A DNA stretch of 64,000 nt from Paramoeba atlantica (taxonomy: Eukaryota; Discosea), in NCBI GenBank assembly GCA_977017575.1, contig CDRNVI010000003.1, forward strand, positions 124,001 to 188,000, given 5' to 3'. Positions 19,417-29,640 of the stretch are shown piece by piece. Positions within the stretch are counted from its first letter, which is position 1. The number at the start of each line of letters is the position of its first letter. The notes beneath the pieces are model-generated. The model saw only the letters and a list, made by a program, of their open reading frames with translations. It did no database searches and was not told where the DNA came from. Both the position numbers and the translations under genes were made by a program.

Positions 19417-20369
19417 AACCCCTCCGCATCAAAAAGGCACCCCCCTTATTTTTCGCACAAGGGGGCCTAGGGGGGTTATCGCACCACTTTGTCGTGTAAA
19501 ATTTTGAGATCTGCACGTTCTCGCTGTTCTTAGATCTTTTGAAAATAGAAAATGTTAAAAAAATATTGTTTTTGTTTACATGCCAAAAAATACCTATCGA
19601 CTCCCTCAAGGGGGTCTTACTGAAAGCAGGAAAGTGTTATGGCGCATGAGGCATGGTCAATGGGTTGCGTAAAGGCACTTCGCGCGCTAATTTAGTGTTA
19701 AAGTGAAATGTATTCAAAAATATTTAAAGAATAACTCACCTGAAGACACTTACATTATTAGCCCTGAAATCAAAAAAAAGCCAAAAATCGAAAATGTATG
19801 GATAAAAAGCTCTCTAGCCTTTGGACCGAGCAGGGCTTTCTATAAATCATTTAAAATGGGTTCGTTCGCAAGGTTCGCGGAAAAATGAATAAAAAGGGCG
19901 CACGTGGATCCGCAACTGCAATAAATAGAGAACACTGCCAGAGAAACTAAGTCGTATCCTGAAAAACCAAAATTGACACTATTGAAAAATTGGCCACCGG
20001 ACTCCCCTGATTTTCAGCCTTAGAAAGTGTATGGAGTGTGGTGCAAGAGCTTGTCGATGAGTACACTCCTTCAAATAAGGAAGAGCTTATAAAAAAGTGT
20101 ATGTAAAGCAAGGGCTAAATTACCTCAATAACATATTGATGATTCGATGTTGAGCATTGCTTGCCTTGAGGCGTGCGTGGCCAACACCGGGAAAAAGGTG
20201 GCAAAATGGTAATTCTTCTTTGAAATACACGTATTTGTTTCTTTTTGTCTCGTTTCTTCACGTGCAAAGTCTTATCGTTGAGATCTGCAGAATGCAACAA
20301 AAATCAGCTCAAATGGGCATTTTACTGAAAAGTTAAGGGGGGGGGGTGCCTTATTGGTGCGGAGGGGTT
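19417..20369 (+). mobile_element. Tc1/mariner relic, 953 bp
   Basis: Inverted ends AACCCCTCCGCA at 19417 and TGCGGAGGGGTT ending at 20369, then C-rich GGCACCCCCCTTA, with TA outside both ends (19415-19416, 20370-20371). On the plus strand, codons at 19991-20020 give WPPDSPDFQP, the WPPNSPDLNP motif of mariner transposases around the last catalytic Asp. After it the downstream SVWSVVQELVDEYT-like stretch is found in a shifted frame. A helix-turn-helix remnant (RHGQ-type) lies near 19645. Several stops and shifts make it non-functional. Confidence 0.7.
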
Positions 20370-20593
20370 TAAGAAAAACCCATTTATCAAATTCAATGAG
20401 AGTGGGAGTACATATTTTATACGAACAAAAGATACTTTTCCTTTCAAAGTGTCCTCCAATTCTTCGATGAAAGTTAGAGCATGTTATACTCAAGCCGAAA
20501 ATAAACCGCGGTCTCGTGTGCCATGAGCCATATCTCAAAATGTATAGCACATTTTGTTATAGCACAACGTTAATTACGAGGTCAAAACCATTC
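20370..20593. other. Short spacer
   Basis: Gene-free; holds the flank of the mariner relic and the 3' side of the next LRR gene. Nothing else seen. Confidence 0.5.
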
Positions 20594-21559
20594 TTATTGA
20601 TCCGTCTTAGCACTAATGCTCTCCGGAAGATTGCCCCATACAAAATTGCCGGTAAACACTAAAAGATTTTGTAGCTGAGTTGGGACACTGTGGATTTCAA
20701 ATTTTCCACAGAATTTGTTCCATCGGAGATCTAAAGTAATTAATCCTGAAGGAAGGCGCGTCAATTGTGGGACCCCATTTAACTTGTTTTGTGATACATC
20801 CATGAATTGAAGTGTCAGAGGCAACGATGAGAGATCCAATCGACCTTTAAGATTATTGTGACTTACATCAAGAACTGACAATTTACAAGATACCTCGCAT
20901 GTAACACACAGCTTATCAAAGAAATTGTACTGAGCTTTGATTTCTTCCAAGGCAAGGGGGATTTTTGATAGGTTCAAATCACCGCTAAGTTTATTGTGAT
21001 GGATGTATAAGTGAGTAAGAGTGATCGGAAGTTGATGCAAAATTAATCCCGAGGAAAATAGATTATGACTTATGTCGAAATAAGAAAGTGCAGACGGAAG
21101 CTCATTCAAGAGAACGGAACCTTCAAAACGGTTTCGACCCACGCGTAAAATTTTCAGACTCAGCGGAAGATCCGTGAACTCAAGAGATCCCGAAAATTCA
21201 TTTCCAAAAAGATTTAGATTTGTAAGTCCTGGAGGGAACAGGCGGGTGTCTATCGAGCCATGTAACTGGCAAGACGTAAGCACAAGAACAGTAAGACTAA
21301 GTGGAACGTGAGCCCAACTTAAATTTCCGCCCATGTTTAGATTGTTCCAAACGATGCTTGTTGGGACTCCGTGAACTGCGTTCAAGCCGTACCAATTATG
21401 TAGTGAATGTTCGGTGTCCCACGATGGATGAGGATTTCGTATTCCAGAAATTAAACCTTGTAATTCTTGTACAGGTGAGGAAAGCATTTTGCTAACTTTG
21501 CCAAGACGACGACGCTTATTTGGTCGTTCTTCGTCTTTTAGAGGCATAGCTAGAAACAT
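20594..21559 (-). CDS. Leucine-rich repeat protein with KRRRLGKVS motif and degenerate cap
   Basis: The 321-aa member starts MFLAMPLKDEERPNKRRRLG, ending in an NLS-like cluster shared almost exactly with the gene at 56.2 kb (KRRRLGKVS). The cap is degenerate: the tryptophans remain (SWDTEHSLHNWYGL) but both cap cysteines are lost. About ten LPxxLxxLxLxxNxF repeats follow, and the protein ends after them without the C-terminal cap. It stands next to another member (21.7 kb) on the same strand, and between a mariner relic and a hairpin repeat. Function unknown; loss of the cysteines suits a reducing compartment such as cytosol or nucleus, an inference only. Confidence 0.8.
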   Translation of the reverse strand: MFLAMPLKDEERPNKRRRLGKVSKMLSSPVQELQGLISGIRNPHPSWDTEHSLHNWYGLNAVHGVPTSIVWNNLNMGGNLSWAHVPLSLTVLVLTSCQLHGSIDTRLFPPGLTNLNLFGNEFSGSLEFTDLPLSLKILRVGRNRFEGSVLLNELPSALSYFDISHNLFSSGLILHQLPITLTHLYIHHNKLSGDLNLSKIPLALEEIKAQYNFFDKLCVTCEVSCKLSVLDVSHNNLKGRLDLSSLPLTLQFMDVSQNKLNGVPQLTRLPSGLITLDLRWNKFCGKFEIHSVPTQLQNLLVFTGNFVWGNLPESISAKTDQ

Positions 21560-21748
21560 TGTTAGAAGAATTCGTCAAATATCATTCTTTTCATGGCAAG
21601 TGTTTAAAGTTTAGACTCGCACACATTGGCGCCTCTTCATAGCGCCGAATTTCTTTGTTATTTTCTCTCCATTACCTAGCGTTTAATTTTACCCAATTCT
21701 ACTAAACACTACATGGGGAGGACAGTAATACAAAAAGAAACATGGAAG

Positions 21749-22459
21749 TTACAAATTCTCATTTTTTTGAGGATGGTATTTTAACCAACTTGGCAGGGAT
21801 TTCGGTATAGTTTCGCTAAAACAATTTCGACGAAGATCAATTGAGCATTTCGCGACATGGCGAATGTCTAGTATCCCAGAGAGAAAATTTCCTTGAAGCC
21901 ATAGTGTACTTAGGGATTCGGGGAGTTTCGACAGATCAATTGCACCGGAAAACTTGTTCAGACGGAGTGAAAGAAATCCTAGGGTGGGAGGCAAGTTTGT
22001 AAAGTCGAGAGAGCCATTAAGTTGCGTTTCTGAGATGACGTAGTGAGTCATTGTTCTGGGCATGCAACATAAGTCAAGGGTACCCACGAGTGGGTTTTTC
22101 GCTGAAATAAATTCGTTCATTTCTGAAGGAAGCTCGTCGAGTCCGTACACCTGTATCAGCTTGTTAAACGAGAGATTGATTCTGTTAGTGGTCAAAGGAA
22201 GGTGCTGAAGTGCAACGCTACCTCCAATGCCAAAATTAGACCAAGAAATCGTCGAAATTGTGTCGTTTACGCATTCAATACCTCTCCATTGACATACGTC
22301 GGGCTCGTTTTCCCAGCTTTGTACATTTTCTTCTCGTTCCAAATTTGCTATGACATGAATCATTCGATGATAGGGCGATAACACGGCGCTGCTAACTTTT
22401 CCGCGACGGGAAGCGGTTTGACAGATTTCGTCGTCTCGAAAATATATTTTGGCAATCAT
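21749..22459 (-). CDS. Leucine-rich repeat protein
   Basis: The 236-aa member has an N-terminus of MIAKIYFRDDEICQTASRRG followed by KVS, a weaker basic cluster in the place of KRRR. The cap is complete (SWENEPDVCQWRGIECVND). Six to seven repeats follow, the middle ones irregular (EFISAKNPLVGTLDLCCMP has two adjacent cysteines). It ends SWLKYHPQKNENL with no WxGTxI cap. It is 189 bp upstream of the neighbouring LRR gene, consistent with tandem duplication followed by divergence. ATG at 22459 is clear. Confidence 0.78.
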   Translation of the reverse strand: MIAKIYFRDDEICQTASRRGKVSSAVLSPYHRMIHVIANLEREENVQSWENEPDVCQWRGIECVNDTISTISWSNFGIGGSVALQHLPLTTNRINLSFNKLIQVYGLDELPSEMNEFISAKNPLVGTLDLCCMPRTMTHYVISETQLNGSLDFTNLPPTLGFLSLRLNKFSGAIDLSKLPESLSTLWLQGNFLSGILDIRHVAKCSIDLRRNCFSETIPKSLPSWLKYHPQKNENL

Positions 22460-22523
22460 GATTTCTTTAGCAAGTACGGAAACTAAAAAACATTTGAATG
22501 TTCAGATGGTTTTAACTTACTGT

Positions 22524-22620
22524 GACCCCCCCACTTATAGTGCCGCGGTTTTCGACCAAACGGCACTATAAGTGGGGGGGGTAGTATGTTTCAGGTCGAG
22601 GGTGAAAATTTTTCCACCCC
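22524..22620. repeat. Hairpin repeat, deletion derivative of family A
   Basis: Arms CCCCCCCACTTATAGTGCCG and CGGCACTATAAGTGGGGGGG enclose a 15-base loop; the core with loop is identical to 54.05-54.10 kb. It is followed by TCGAGGGTGAAAA-x-TTTTCCACCC, which in the 54 kb copy lies 540 bases further on, so the family A body is missing here. A half copy is at 23560-23591. Confidence 0.75.
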
Positions 22621-22663
22621 CAAAAAAAAAGCGTGCCGCTTCGCGGCGCTCATCTTTCTATTA

Positions 22664-23028
22664 AACCACTGTCCGGGTTAATATTCCTGGTAGGAATATT
22701 AAGAGGGTATAGGAATATTACGAGGTATAGGAATATAAAAAAAATAGCAGAAAAGGACCAAAATCTTTTTCGCGCCGCTTCGCGGCGCGGTCTTTGCTCT
22801 TGTGCTCGTTTTTGGCTCTTTAGGGATTGGGTGCGCGTTAGGCTTGCTATTTGGATGAAAAAAACATCCAAAAAAGGGAATATTGAAGGATGATTTTGGT
22901 GGATCTCAAGCAAAGACAGGGTAGGTGTCAGGGAGAGGGGGGGTAGGAATATTAAGCACCTTTAGGACATTTAATATTCCTGGTAGGAATAATACGAGGG
23001 TATAGGAATATTAACCCGGACAGTGGTT
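22664..23028. mobile_element. TA-flanked MITE, 365 bp
   Basis: Inverted termini AACCACTGTCCGGGTTAATA followed by TTCCT, perfect at both ends, TA at 22662-22663 and 23029-23030. Subterminal GGTATAGGAATATTA units are repeated several times. Two GCCGCTTCGCGGCG hairpins lie at or beside the left half (22634-22650, 22778-22792). No coding capacity. Confidence 0.8.
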
Positions 23029-23030
23029 TA

Positions 23031-23889
23031 GTATCTTTCTAGTATATGGTTTTGAGTGTCTAAGCGCTGTAAATGGTGTTTATGCTCCAGTGCTGCGCAT
23101 GGGTAATCGCGTGATGGGATGTTCAGGGGGGATAGTACAATAATGCGCAAAAGAAGATGTCTGGATGAGTAATGTGTGGCACAACACGGTGAAATAATTC
23201 CATAAAGTACGTGACTCGATTTTAGAGATTCGAAAGAGAAATTTACAAACTGTAAACCCGAACGCCCCCTACTCATGGCGCGGTTACAGAGCAGGGCGAC
23301 ATTTCGCCTTCCCCGGACAGTATGGCCCAGCTCCTTGAAAGGGGCTCGCTGCGTACGCCTTGAGCTCCTTGAAAGGGGCCACGAGTGTGCGCTTTGTCCG
23401 GCGCCTCGTTTTCGTGAGAACCAGCAGTCATGGAATGGATGAAGGTAACTAATAATAAAGCCTCAAGGATTTCCATAAATGAAAATATTAGAAATTTACA
23501 CCATATTTACTCTACCTTTTTGGTAAAAAAAAATTCATTATTTTCTTTCGGACGTTTTTTTCAAAACGGCACTATAAATGGGGGGGGGGCACAGTAATGT
23601 ATATTGTCATAGAAAGGGAATGTAGAATTATGCGTACTAGGACATTTTAACCTTGTTTTCCCAGAAGTTCATTTTCCAGAAAAAAAGTTTCATTTGACGT
23701 TTTCAACCCTATCCGGGCTAGGGTCACCTTATAAAAGGATCACCATTTCAAATGTGAAGAACCACGGGAAACAATGAATTTCCGCCAGAGGGATTAGTGA
23801 GAACTCTCGAATGCGCCAGTGTGAATTGTTTTTTAATCCCAAATTGGCCAAGCTGTATATAATCTCGTTTATAGAATTCGTGCAAAAGC
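23031..23889. other. Gene-free stretch, about 860 bp
   Basis: Contains a direct repeat AGCTCCTTGAAAGGGGC (23330-23346 and 23364-23380) and the half hairpin of the 22.5 kb repeat at 23560-23591. The rest shows nothing recognisable. Confidence 0.5.
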
Positions 23890-24567
23890 TTATTTTGCCC
23901 TCCCTCTCACATTAAGCATTTGCGGCGAAATACATGTTTGACATTTAGGACACTTTTGCCTTGTTTTGAGCGCACTGCTGCCTGAAGTATGCTGGGAAGA
24001 TCGAAGAAACAATTTTTTTGACTTTTCGTTTGAACCGTAGCCAGAATCGCGAATTTGTTTAGGAAACATTTCGTGCACGTATCCACATTTAATACAATGG
24101 TAGAGTTGCTTCGAACTGATGTGGCGCAGTTTGTTTTGTTGAGCTATACGATGTACTGTAGATAGAGCATTCTCTCCATCGATATCTTCCTCCCTAGATG
24201 GACTACGAAACTGTATGTTAGAATTCATACTAGCATCGTCGGGAAGGATACGGAAAGACAAAGGAGTTCGAGTTCCTACATTCTTATCTTTCTCAGACCG
24301 GGAAAGAATTTCGTGAACCCATGAGAACGCACTGATAGGAGATTTTGCGCGAAAGTCATATTGTGAGCAGAATCTAGAATTCGTTCCCGAATTCGAGCTT
24401 TGCTGCGACGCGGATCCAGTAGATTTTTGTACTAGGGCAATTTGCTTGGGAAAATGCTCAAAACGGCGCGCCCAATTTACGTTATTAATATTGCGTGGCC
24501 TCTTTTTCAATACGGAAATGCGCTTGTTTTGATACAATTTTGGTAAATGAGATGGACCAAAACGCAT
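23890..24567 (-). CDS. Hypothetical protein with a C-terminal zinc ribbon
   Basis: The 225-aa protein is basic (very many Arg, Lys and Ser), mostly of low order. The C-terminal 70 residues hold two paired-cysteine knuckles, YHCIKCGYV and QKCPKCQTC, about 55 residues apart, a C4 zinc-ribbon arrangement. I do not recognise the family. The ATG at 24567 is the first in frame. Being on the host strand with normal composition and intact over 225 codons, it is likely real even though it is isolated between transposon debris. A role with nucleic acid is possible from the basic charge, nothing more. Confidence 0.6.
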   Translation of the reverse strand: MRFGPSHLPKLYQNKRISVLKKRPRNINNVNWARRFEHFPKQIALVQKSTGSASQQSSNSGTNSRFCSQYDFRAKSPISAFSWVHEILSRSEKDKNVGTRTPLSFRILPDDASMNSNIQFRSPSREEDIDGENALSTVHRIAQQNKLRHISSKQLYHCIKCGYVHEMFPKQIRDSGYGSNEKSKKLFLRSSQHTSGSSALKTRQKCPKCQTCISPQMLNVRGRAK

Positions 24568-24827
24568 TAAGGATACACTGTGAACATTTAGAATACATTA
24601 CAGCGCATGGATGATACACAATAATTTATTTACGTTTATGAAAAATAGATTAGAAGAAAAATGTTACGAACTCAATAGGAGAACAGAATACCGAGAAAAT
24701 ACTGTAGGAATGCAATTCACAAAACTGTTGCGTGCGCAAACCCCTAGTACACTTATTATTGAGGGAGACATAAGGAAGAAGGTAGGAGGATTTAGCCCCC
24801 CAGATTTAGCTGCACCCCCTGTATATA

Positions 24828-25369
24828 CAGTGGCGCGTGAGAGAGTAAGAGCAGTGCCACGTAAGGCAGTGACTGCATTGTAGCTAGAGTGGGTTAAATT
24901 CAAGCAAACTCAGCCTTTTTCAATTTCTAAAAACAAACTGTTTTTTTTATAGCATTCTTTCCGAATTTGTTTCCCGTTAATCCATACGGCTTTAATAGCT
25001 ACTGCTTCCTCAACTTTGGGAGCAATGTAGTGGAAGTTAGATCGGGAACGATTTCAATGGAAATTTGATTTTAACCACTGCACACAACCGTCCTCGGTCC
25101 ACAGAGAAACCTTGCTCAAAGTGAGCTCTTTTTGACAGGAAAATCGAGCACACCCCACACAAGGCATTATAAAATACCAAAAATACTGAAGCAAAGCAAG
25201 ATTCATGATGAGATTTCGCTTTTGCGGTTGTCGAAAATAAAAAAGGTCAAATTTGCTTTAATTTTACCCTACAGTAGCACGTGAGAGAGTAAGAGTACTG
25301 CCACGTGAGGTAGTGACTGCAGTGATACAGTGTAGCTGCAGTAGCACGTGAGATAGTACGAGAATTCAG
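24828..25369. repeat. Direct repeats of about 50 bp flanking 390 bp
   Basis: CAGTGGCGCGTGAGAGAGTA with following AAGAGCAGTGCCACGTAAGG-type sequence at 24828-24879 recurs as CAGTAGCACGTGAGAGAGTA at 25272-25326, with a third partial unit at 25339-25369. The intervening DNA shows no gene. Origin unknown. Confidence 0.6.
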
Positions 25370-25709
25370 CAGACGCGTTGCTATGCAATAGGCTGGGAAA
25401 TAGTTAACTAGGAAAGTAAGAAGTGTCGGACCAGCTGGCCATGTATTTTTGCCTTGGTTATGAGTGGGAAGAATACAGTTTCCTACTTGGACGTACGGCA
25501 GACATCTAAATTAATGGTCAAAGGCGTTTCAGGAGTGCAGGAAGACGAAACAGAGATCGATAGAGAAATATCAGATAATGAAGGACTCTCTGATGTGATT
25601 GCAGGGGAGGATGGATCTACTTAAATGCGCAGTAAGGCTCTGGACTATTACTTTCGAGGCACAGAACTTGAGTTCTTAAAGTTTTACCTTTACGACGCCA
25701 CTACTACCG
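25370..25709. other. Gene-free stretch, 340 bp
   Basis: No frame or repeat that I can support. Confidence 0.5.
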
Positions 25710-25711
25710 TA

Positions 25712-25996
25712 TACCCCCCCAGTAATAGACCCCCCCCCCCAGTATAACAGAGATTTGACCATTTTTGGGCCGACCCCCAGTAACAGAGATTTGGTTCGGG
25801 AGGGTGGTTGGAGGGGAGAGGGGGTGTTTGAGCGGGTGGGGATCGCTGGGCTGGGTGAGGGTGGTTGCGCGGTTGTCTGGACAGAAAATCAACGCACCCA
25901 TGAACAAAAAAGGTCTTTTCCCACGAAAAAAGCATACCCCCCCAGTAACAGAGATTTGGCCATTTTGACCCAAAATCGATTCTATTACTGGGGGTA
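25712..25996. mobile_element. TA-flanked C-rich MITE, 285 bp
   Basis: TACCCCCCCAGTAATAGA at the left end is inverted as TCTATTACTGGGGGTA at the right, TA outside (25710-25711, 25997-25998). AGTA-x-ACAGAGATTTG is repeated in direct orientation three times (near 25740, 25779 and 25940). Confidence 0.75.
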
Positions 25997-26425
25997 TACG
26001 GTACGAGAGTAGTATTACGAGAGTTCACATATCATTAGTGAAAACAATTGACAAAACCAAGAAAGGGAGATCAAGAAACACTACATTTGCTTTCAAGAAA
26101 GGACATCCGCTGATTGAAACGTTTACTCAGAGAATACGGAGGAAATATGTGAGGGGCTGCGGGTGGTGCCGTGCGAAACCGTGCCGAAGCCGCGCGAAAC
26201 CGTGCCGAAACCGCGCGAAACGGCGGTTTACATTTGACCCTCCGAGGCCTCGGTGGATAGTAGCTTGCAGAATAAATACTTGCTTTTTTATTTTTTCAAG
26301 GCGTTTAGGATATGAGTGGAAGTGCAATAATACATGTGTAATGTGTTGCAAATGATTTTTTTCGAACTACTGGATTCAACTTATTTATCTTTCTCCAGCT
26401 AAGATCCTTATTTATCTTTCTCTAG

Positions 26426-26803
26426 CAGCTCCTAGAGCGTGCACTTCTCCACATCATTGATCGCCGTGGACATCTTTTGCAAGATGTTCGATCGCGCGCG
26501 ATCTACTTTGTGGAAGAGGCAGGTCAAGATCTTGGGTCGTTCCTTGAACAAAACCCTTTGTTTGCTCCGCGGCGTTCAAGCGAAGTTGATGACTTTGTGG
26601 AAAGTCTTTGGCGTTCTGTTTCCGGAAAACGCTCGCGTTGTTGTGCAAACTGGCGTCTCCAGCGGAAAAACACTAACATCCGTTCCCAGGAGGAGCGTTC
26701 TGTCGTAGAAGCGCCAGGACGTTCCGAGACTCCATCCGGCACATACTACCGGGCGGAAAGCATTCAAACCTCTGATCGAATTGTCTCATTTCCACGTCTT
26801 TAA
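26426..26803 (+). CDS. Accessory frame of the Harbinger-like element
   Basis: An open frame of 125 codons directly follows a pyrimidine-rich TTTCTCTAGCAG that could act as a splice acceptor. No ATG opens it; the first codons read LLERALLHIIDRRGHLLQDV. It has a gene-like composition with acidic and basic residues and two adjacent Cys. PIF/Harbinger elements usually encode a second, Myb-like protein; this may be its relic or an N-terminal exon of the transposase. I recognise no domain. It is on the strand opposite to the host genes. Confidence 0.4.
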   Translation, partial: QLLERALLHIIDRRGHLLQDVRSRAIYFVEEAGQDLGSFLEQNPLFAPRRSSEVDDFVESLWRSVSGKRSRCCANWRLQRKNTNIRSQEERSVVEAPGRSETPSGTYYRAESIQTSDRIVSFPRL

Positions 26804-27003
26804 TAAGTGAAGTGATGAAGTTAAGTTGATAAGTGTTAAGTAAGCGAAGTAAGTCCATTGAGTTAAGTTCTCATCTCTTCCGATTCTAGAAGTATAAATT
26901 TACCTAGTATAAATTTAATTCTAAGGAATATTTAATAAATTCAATAATAAATTTGTTTTATCGTGTCTTTATTTTTCTTTTCTTCATTTCACTCTTTCTG
27001 AAT

Positions 27004-27876
27004 ATGTTTGGCATCTGGGCGGTACAGGTACGGGAGTTCTATAACGAGCTCAAGCGAGTACATGGTTCCGATGTCACAGAGACTGATTACCGTCGTGTTC
27101 AGTCTTCTTTATGCATCTATGCTCTCAACTGCACGTGGGAACAGCTATACGAAGTTCAGAGAACCTGGCTCCCGTCAGACACCCCTTCAGTTTCTATCCG
27201 GACTCTCCGACAAGATTTCGCTCGTGTCGCACAGCTGTGCCGCTCACTCAACCTCATGGACCCCAACCTTCGTTTTACTCAAGCAATCGCCTGTCTCCCT
27301 GATGTTACTTGCATGCTCGACGTCACGACAATTCCGTGTCGTGCACGAAATCCAAAAGAAGTACGGGACAGGACATTGGGAGAACTCTGTTCCCGAGACA
27401 GCACCTACTCTGGCAAGCATCGCCAGCACAAGGATGAACTTTTTTTGGCTGATTTAGGGTACATTGGTTGTGCACACTGCCTTGTACCCTATAAAAAAAT
27501 TGGCCGTGGTCTGACCAAATCGCAAAAGCAGCTTAACCAAAGAATTTCATTGATTCGGTCTCGAATTGAGCGATGTTTTGCTCATTTTGACAGGTTTCGT
27601 TTTTTTCATGGTACTGACCATGATATTCCTTGGGTCCGAGACGCCCTTCAAATTGTATCTGTAGTAACGTACGGTCTGCTGGCTAACAAGCCGCAGTACG
27701 ATTTTGATTCTATGATATATTCAAGTTTAAAACCTAAAAGTGATGAGGATGAGTGTTTGTGTAGTAAAGGGTGCGGTATAGTTGAGTGTACAAAAGCCCG
27801 CAGAGACTGGCTTAAGGAGCATATCCATAACGTGGCGTACGACCCTAAAAAACCGGGTAAGTGCGCCAAGTCATAA
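27004..27876 (+). pseudogene. DDE transposase of the Harbinger-like element, internally deleted
   Basis: From the first ATG (27004) the frame gives 290 aa. CMLDVTTIPC marks the first catalytic Asp, YSGKHRQHKD the usual following box, and LADLGYIGCAHCLVPYKK then LTKSQKQLNQRISLIRSRIE the C-terminal part with the catalytic Glu, as in DDE_4/Harbinger transposases. About 45-50 residues expected between YSGKHRQH and LADLGYIG, holding the second Asp, are absent without frame loss, so the copy cannot be active. A cysteine cluster (CLCSKGCGIVEC) lies near the end. Family recognition is from motif order; IS5-like relatives are alternatives. Confidence 0.7.
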
Positions 27877-28451
27877 TGTTCACGTTTTCTAGATTACCGC
27901 ACTACCGATATTTCATAAAAAAAAGTATGAATCTTGGTTAGAACATAAAAAATGTACACATATTTGCTTTTGATTATCCTTTGATCCAATACAATCTTAA
28001 CTCAGATTTTTTCTACGCGATTGTTGAAATATGACGCAAGGAAGATTGGCCGAGACCGCACTGAGGCCGCACCGATACATCCCACCTTTATGTAGAGAAG
28101 GCGTTCGGATCTCTCCGAAACCGCGCGAAACCGCGGCGAAACCGCACGAAACCGCGGCGAAACCGTACCGAAACCGCGCGAAACCGTGCTGACACAGCAC
28201 CCGCAGCCCCTCATGTTATCCCATCTCCAGGATACCTGTATACCTGTATACCACACTGGTCACACCTCCGGGATGTCGCTACAGATTGCGATCATTCTAG
28301 AACTGTTTTAGCAGAAAAACACGCGAAATATTTTTCTTCCCTTATGCATACCTTCTCAAAAGATAAGAAAATATCATATAGGCCAAGGGACTGTAAAGCA
28401 GAGGTCCAGTGGAAAGAGTATTTGAAGGTACTCAAGGAGTGTAGTGAGTGA

Positions 28452-28895
28452 AAAAAACGTGGAAGGAACGGAATTCGTTCTAAAGCAAACAGAAAATCAT
28501 ACAGGATTGTCAGAAGGATACAAAGCCTTCTATACGGAGGTCCAGGGTATGGTAAAAGTGAAACCAGCCGGTGCTTTATGGAAGCCAAGAACGCTTTCCG
28601 CCCAAGATCCGTACTTGCCTTCGGATACTCGGGGGCTTGCGCTGTCAACATTAATGGGGAGACCATACATTCTGGATTCTGTTTCCCAGCAGCGTGGAGT
28701 AAAAAGAGTAAGAGCGCTTTCCTAGATTATCTAACCCCTCAGAGGCTGAAAAATTTAAAAGAAAAATTCAACGACGTGGATACCGTTTTGATCGACGAGG
28801 CATCATGTGTGTCAGCTAAGACTTTGCGGCAAATTCATCAAAGACTTTGTGCAGTTTCTGTTCCCGGTAAGGCCCAGGAGTTGCGTTATACGTAG
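28452..28895 (+). pseudogene. Pif1-like helicase fragment, Helitron-type
   Basis: A 148-codon open frame, with no ATG at its left end, reads SYRIVRRIQSLLYGGPGYGK followed by SETS, a Walker A motif, then GACAVNINGETIHSGF (the Pif1 motif 'T-G-x-A-A-x-N-I-x-G-x-T-IHS-F') and DTVLIDEASCVSAKTL (Walker B, DEAS). It ends at 28895, well short of the remaining helicase motifs. Pif1 helicases occur as cellular genes and in Helitrons. Truncation, strand and position in the transposon island favour a transposon relic. No Rep part was found. Confidence 0.65.
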
Positions 28896-28990
28896 TATGT
28901 CCTTCATTACAGAGGTTGCAGCCCTTGAGCGTCACATGGTACACTCCTTTAGTGCGGTTTCTTTAATTGAAATTGTTAGGCAAACTGCAT

Positions 28991-29091
28991 GAAGTACGGA
29001 CCTTCGTACTAAGTACGGATAGTACGGTACTTAGAACGTACTAGTACGAAATACGGGGTCCGTACTACGTTTAGTACGAAGTACCGTACAG
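28991..29091. repeat. GTAC-rich block
   Basis: About 100 bases made almost entirely of overlapping GTACG, AGTAC and CGTACT units in both orientations (for example AAGTACGGACCTTCGTACTA), giving many nested small palindromes. No known element is recognised. Confidence 0.7.
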
Positions 29092-29142
29092 GGGAGATGT
29101 ATGACTTTCGAAAAACAAAATTTTTAAAATTTCAAAAAAGCG

Positions 29143-29232
29143 CGTATGCCCCCCCTCCATGGACCCCCCATTTTTTTAATTTGTTTTTCAAATTTGGACC
29201 ACCGGGGCCCCCTTTTATATTTTTTTCTTCTG
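29143..29232 (-). repeat. Family A repeat, copy 3, first part
   Basis: Reverse of the 18.6 kb copy: CCATGGACCCCCCATTTTTT through TTTGGACCACCGG and CCCCCTTTTATATTTTTTTC. Interrupted at 29233 by a mariner relic; the remainder is at 30018-30082. Confidence 0.65.
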
Positions 29233-29640
29233 AACCCCGCCCAACGAATAAGTCACCCTCCCACTTTTTTTTACACGTGATATCGAGATCCGCACGTTCG
29301 CGCTATTTCTAGCTCATTTTAAGCTTGTTAAAAAATTAAAAAAAGTCTTGTAATGGTTCTTCGAAAAAATGACCAAATCCGCATACTGACTGCCAAAAGG
29401 GGGGTTACGAATAGCGGGAAGGTTCTCTTGAGGATGCGACACGGTCAGGGAGTCTCAAAAAAGCAATTGTCCCTCGATTTTAATGTTTCCTCACTCCTCT
29501 TTGAAGGTAAGAGATAAATTGTTGGAAATGAGAGTGAATGTTCTGGGCGACACATGGCCTTCCACGTGGCCGCCAAATAGCCCTGATTTAGGGGGCTGAA
29601 ACCAGTAAAATGCAAACCCAGGCAAACACAGTCAGGTCCC
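29233..29640 (+). mobile_element. Second Tc1/mariner relic
   Basis: Starts AACCCCGCCC like the 19.4 kb element and shares GATCCGCACGTTCGCGCT with it. Codons near 29430 give RMRHGQGVSKKQLSLDF, a transposase helix-turn-helix remnant, and 29567-29590 read WPPNSPDL, the mariner catalytic box, soon followed by a stop. The middle is deleted, so the two boxes are only about 100 bases apart. Right end uncertain. Confidence 0.6.

Larger units (their letters stand above)
26151..28212 (+). mobile_element. PIF/Harbinger-like DNA transposon, 2062 bp, internally deleted
   Basis: Ends GAGGGGCTGCGGGTG at 26151 and its inverse CACCCGCAGCCCCTC ending at 28212. ATGT stands outside both ends (26147-26150 and 28213-28216), a possible 4-bp target duplication. 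Just inside each end is a cluster of GAAACCG-x-G-type units (26172-26226 and 28118-28186). Two plus-strand frames lie inside: a 125-codon frame and a DDE transposase. Confidence 0.75.
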
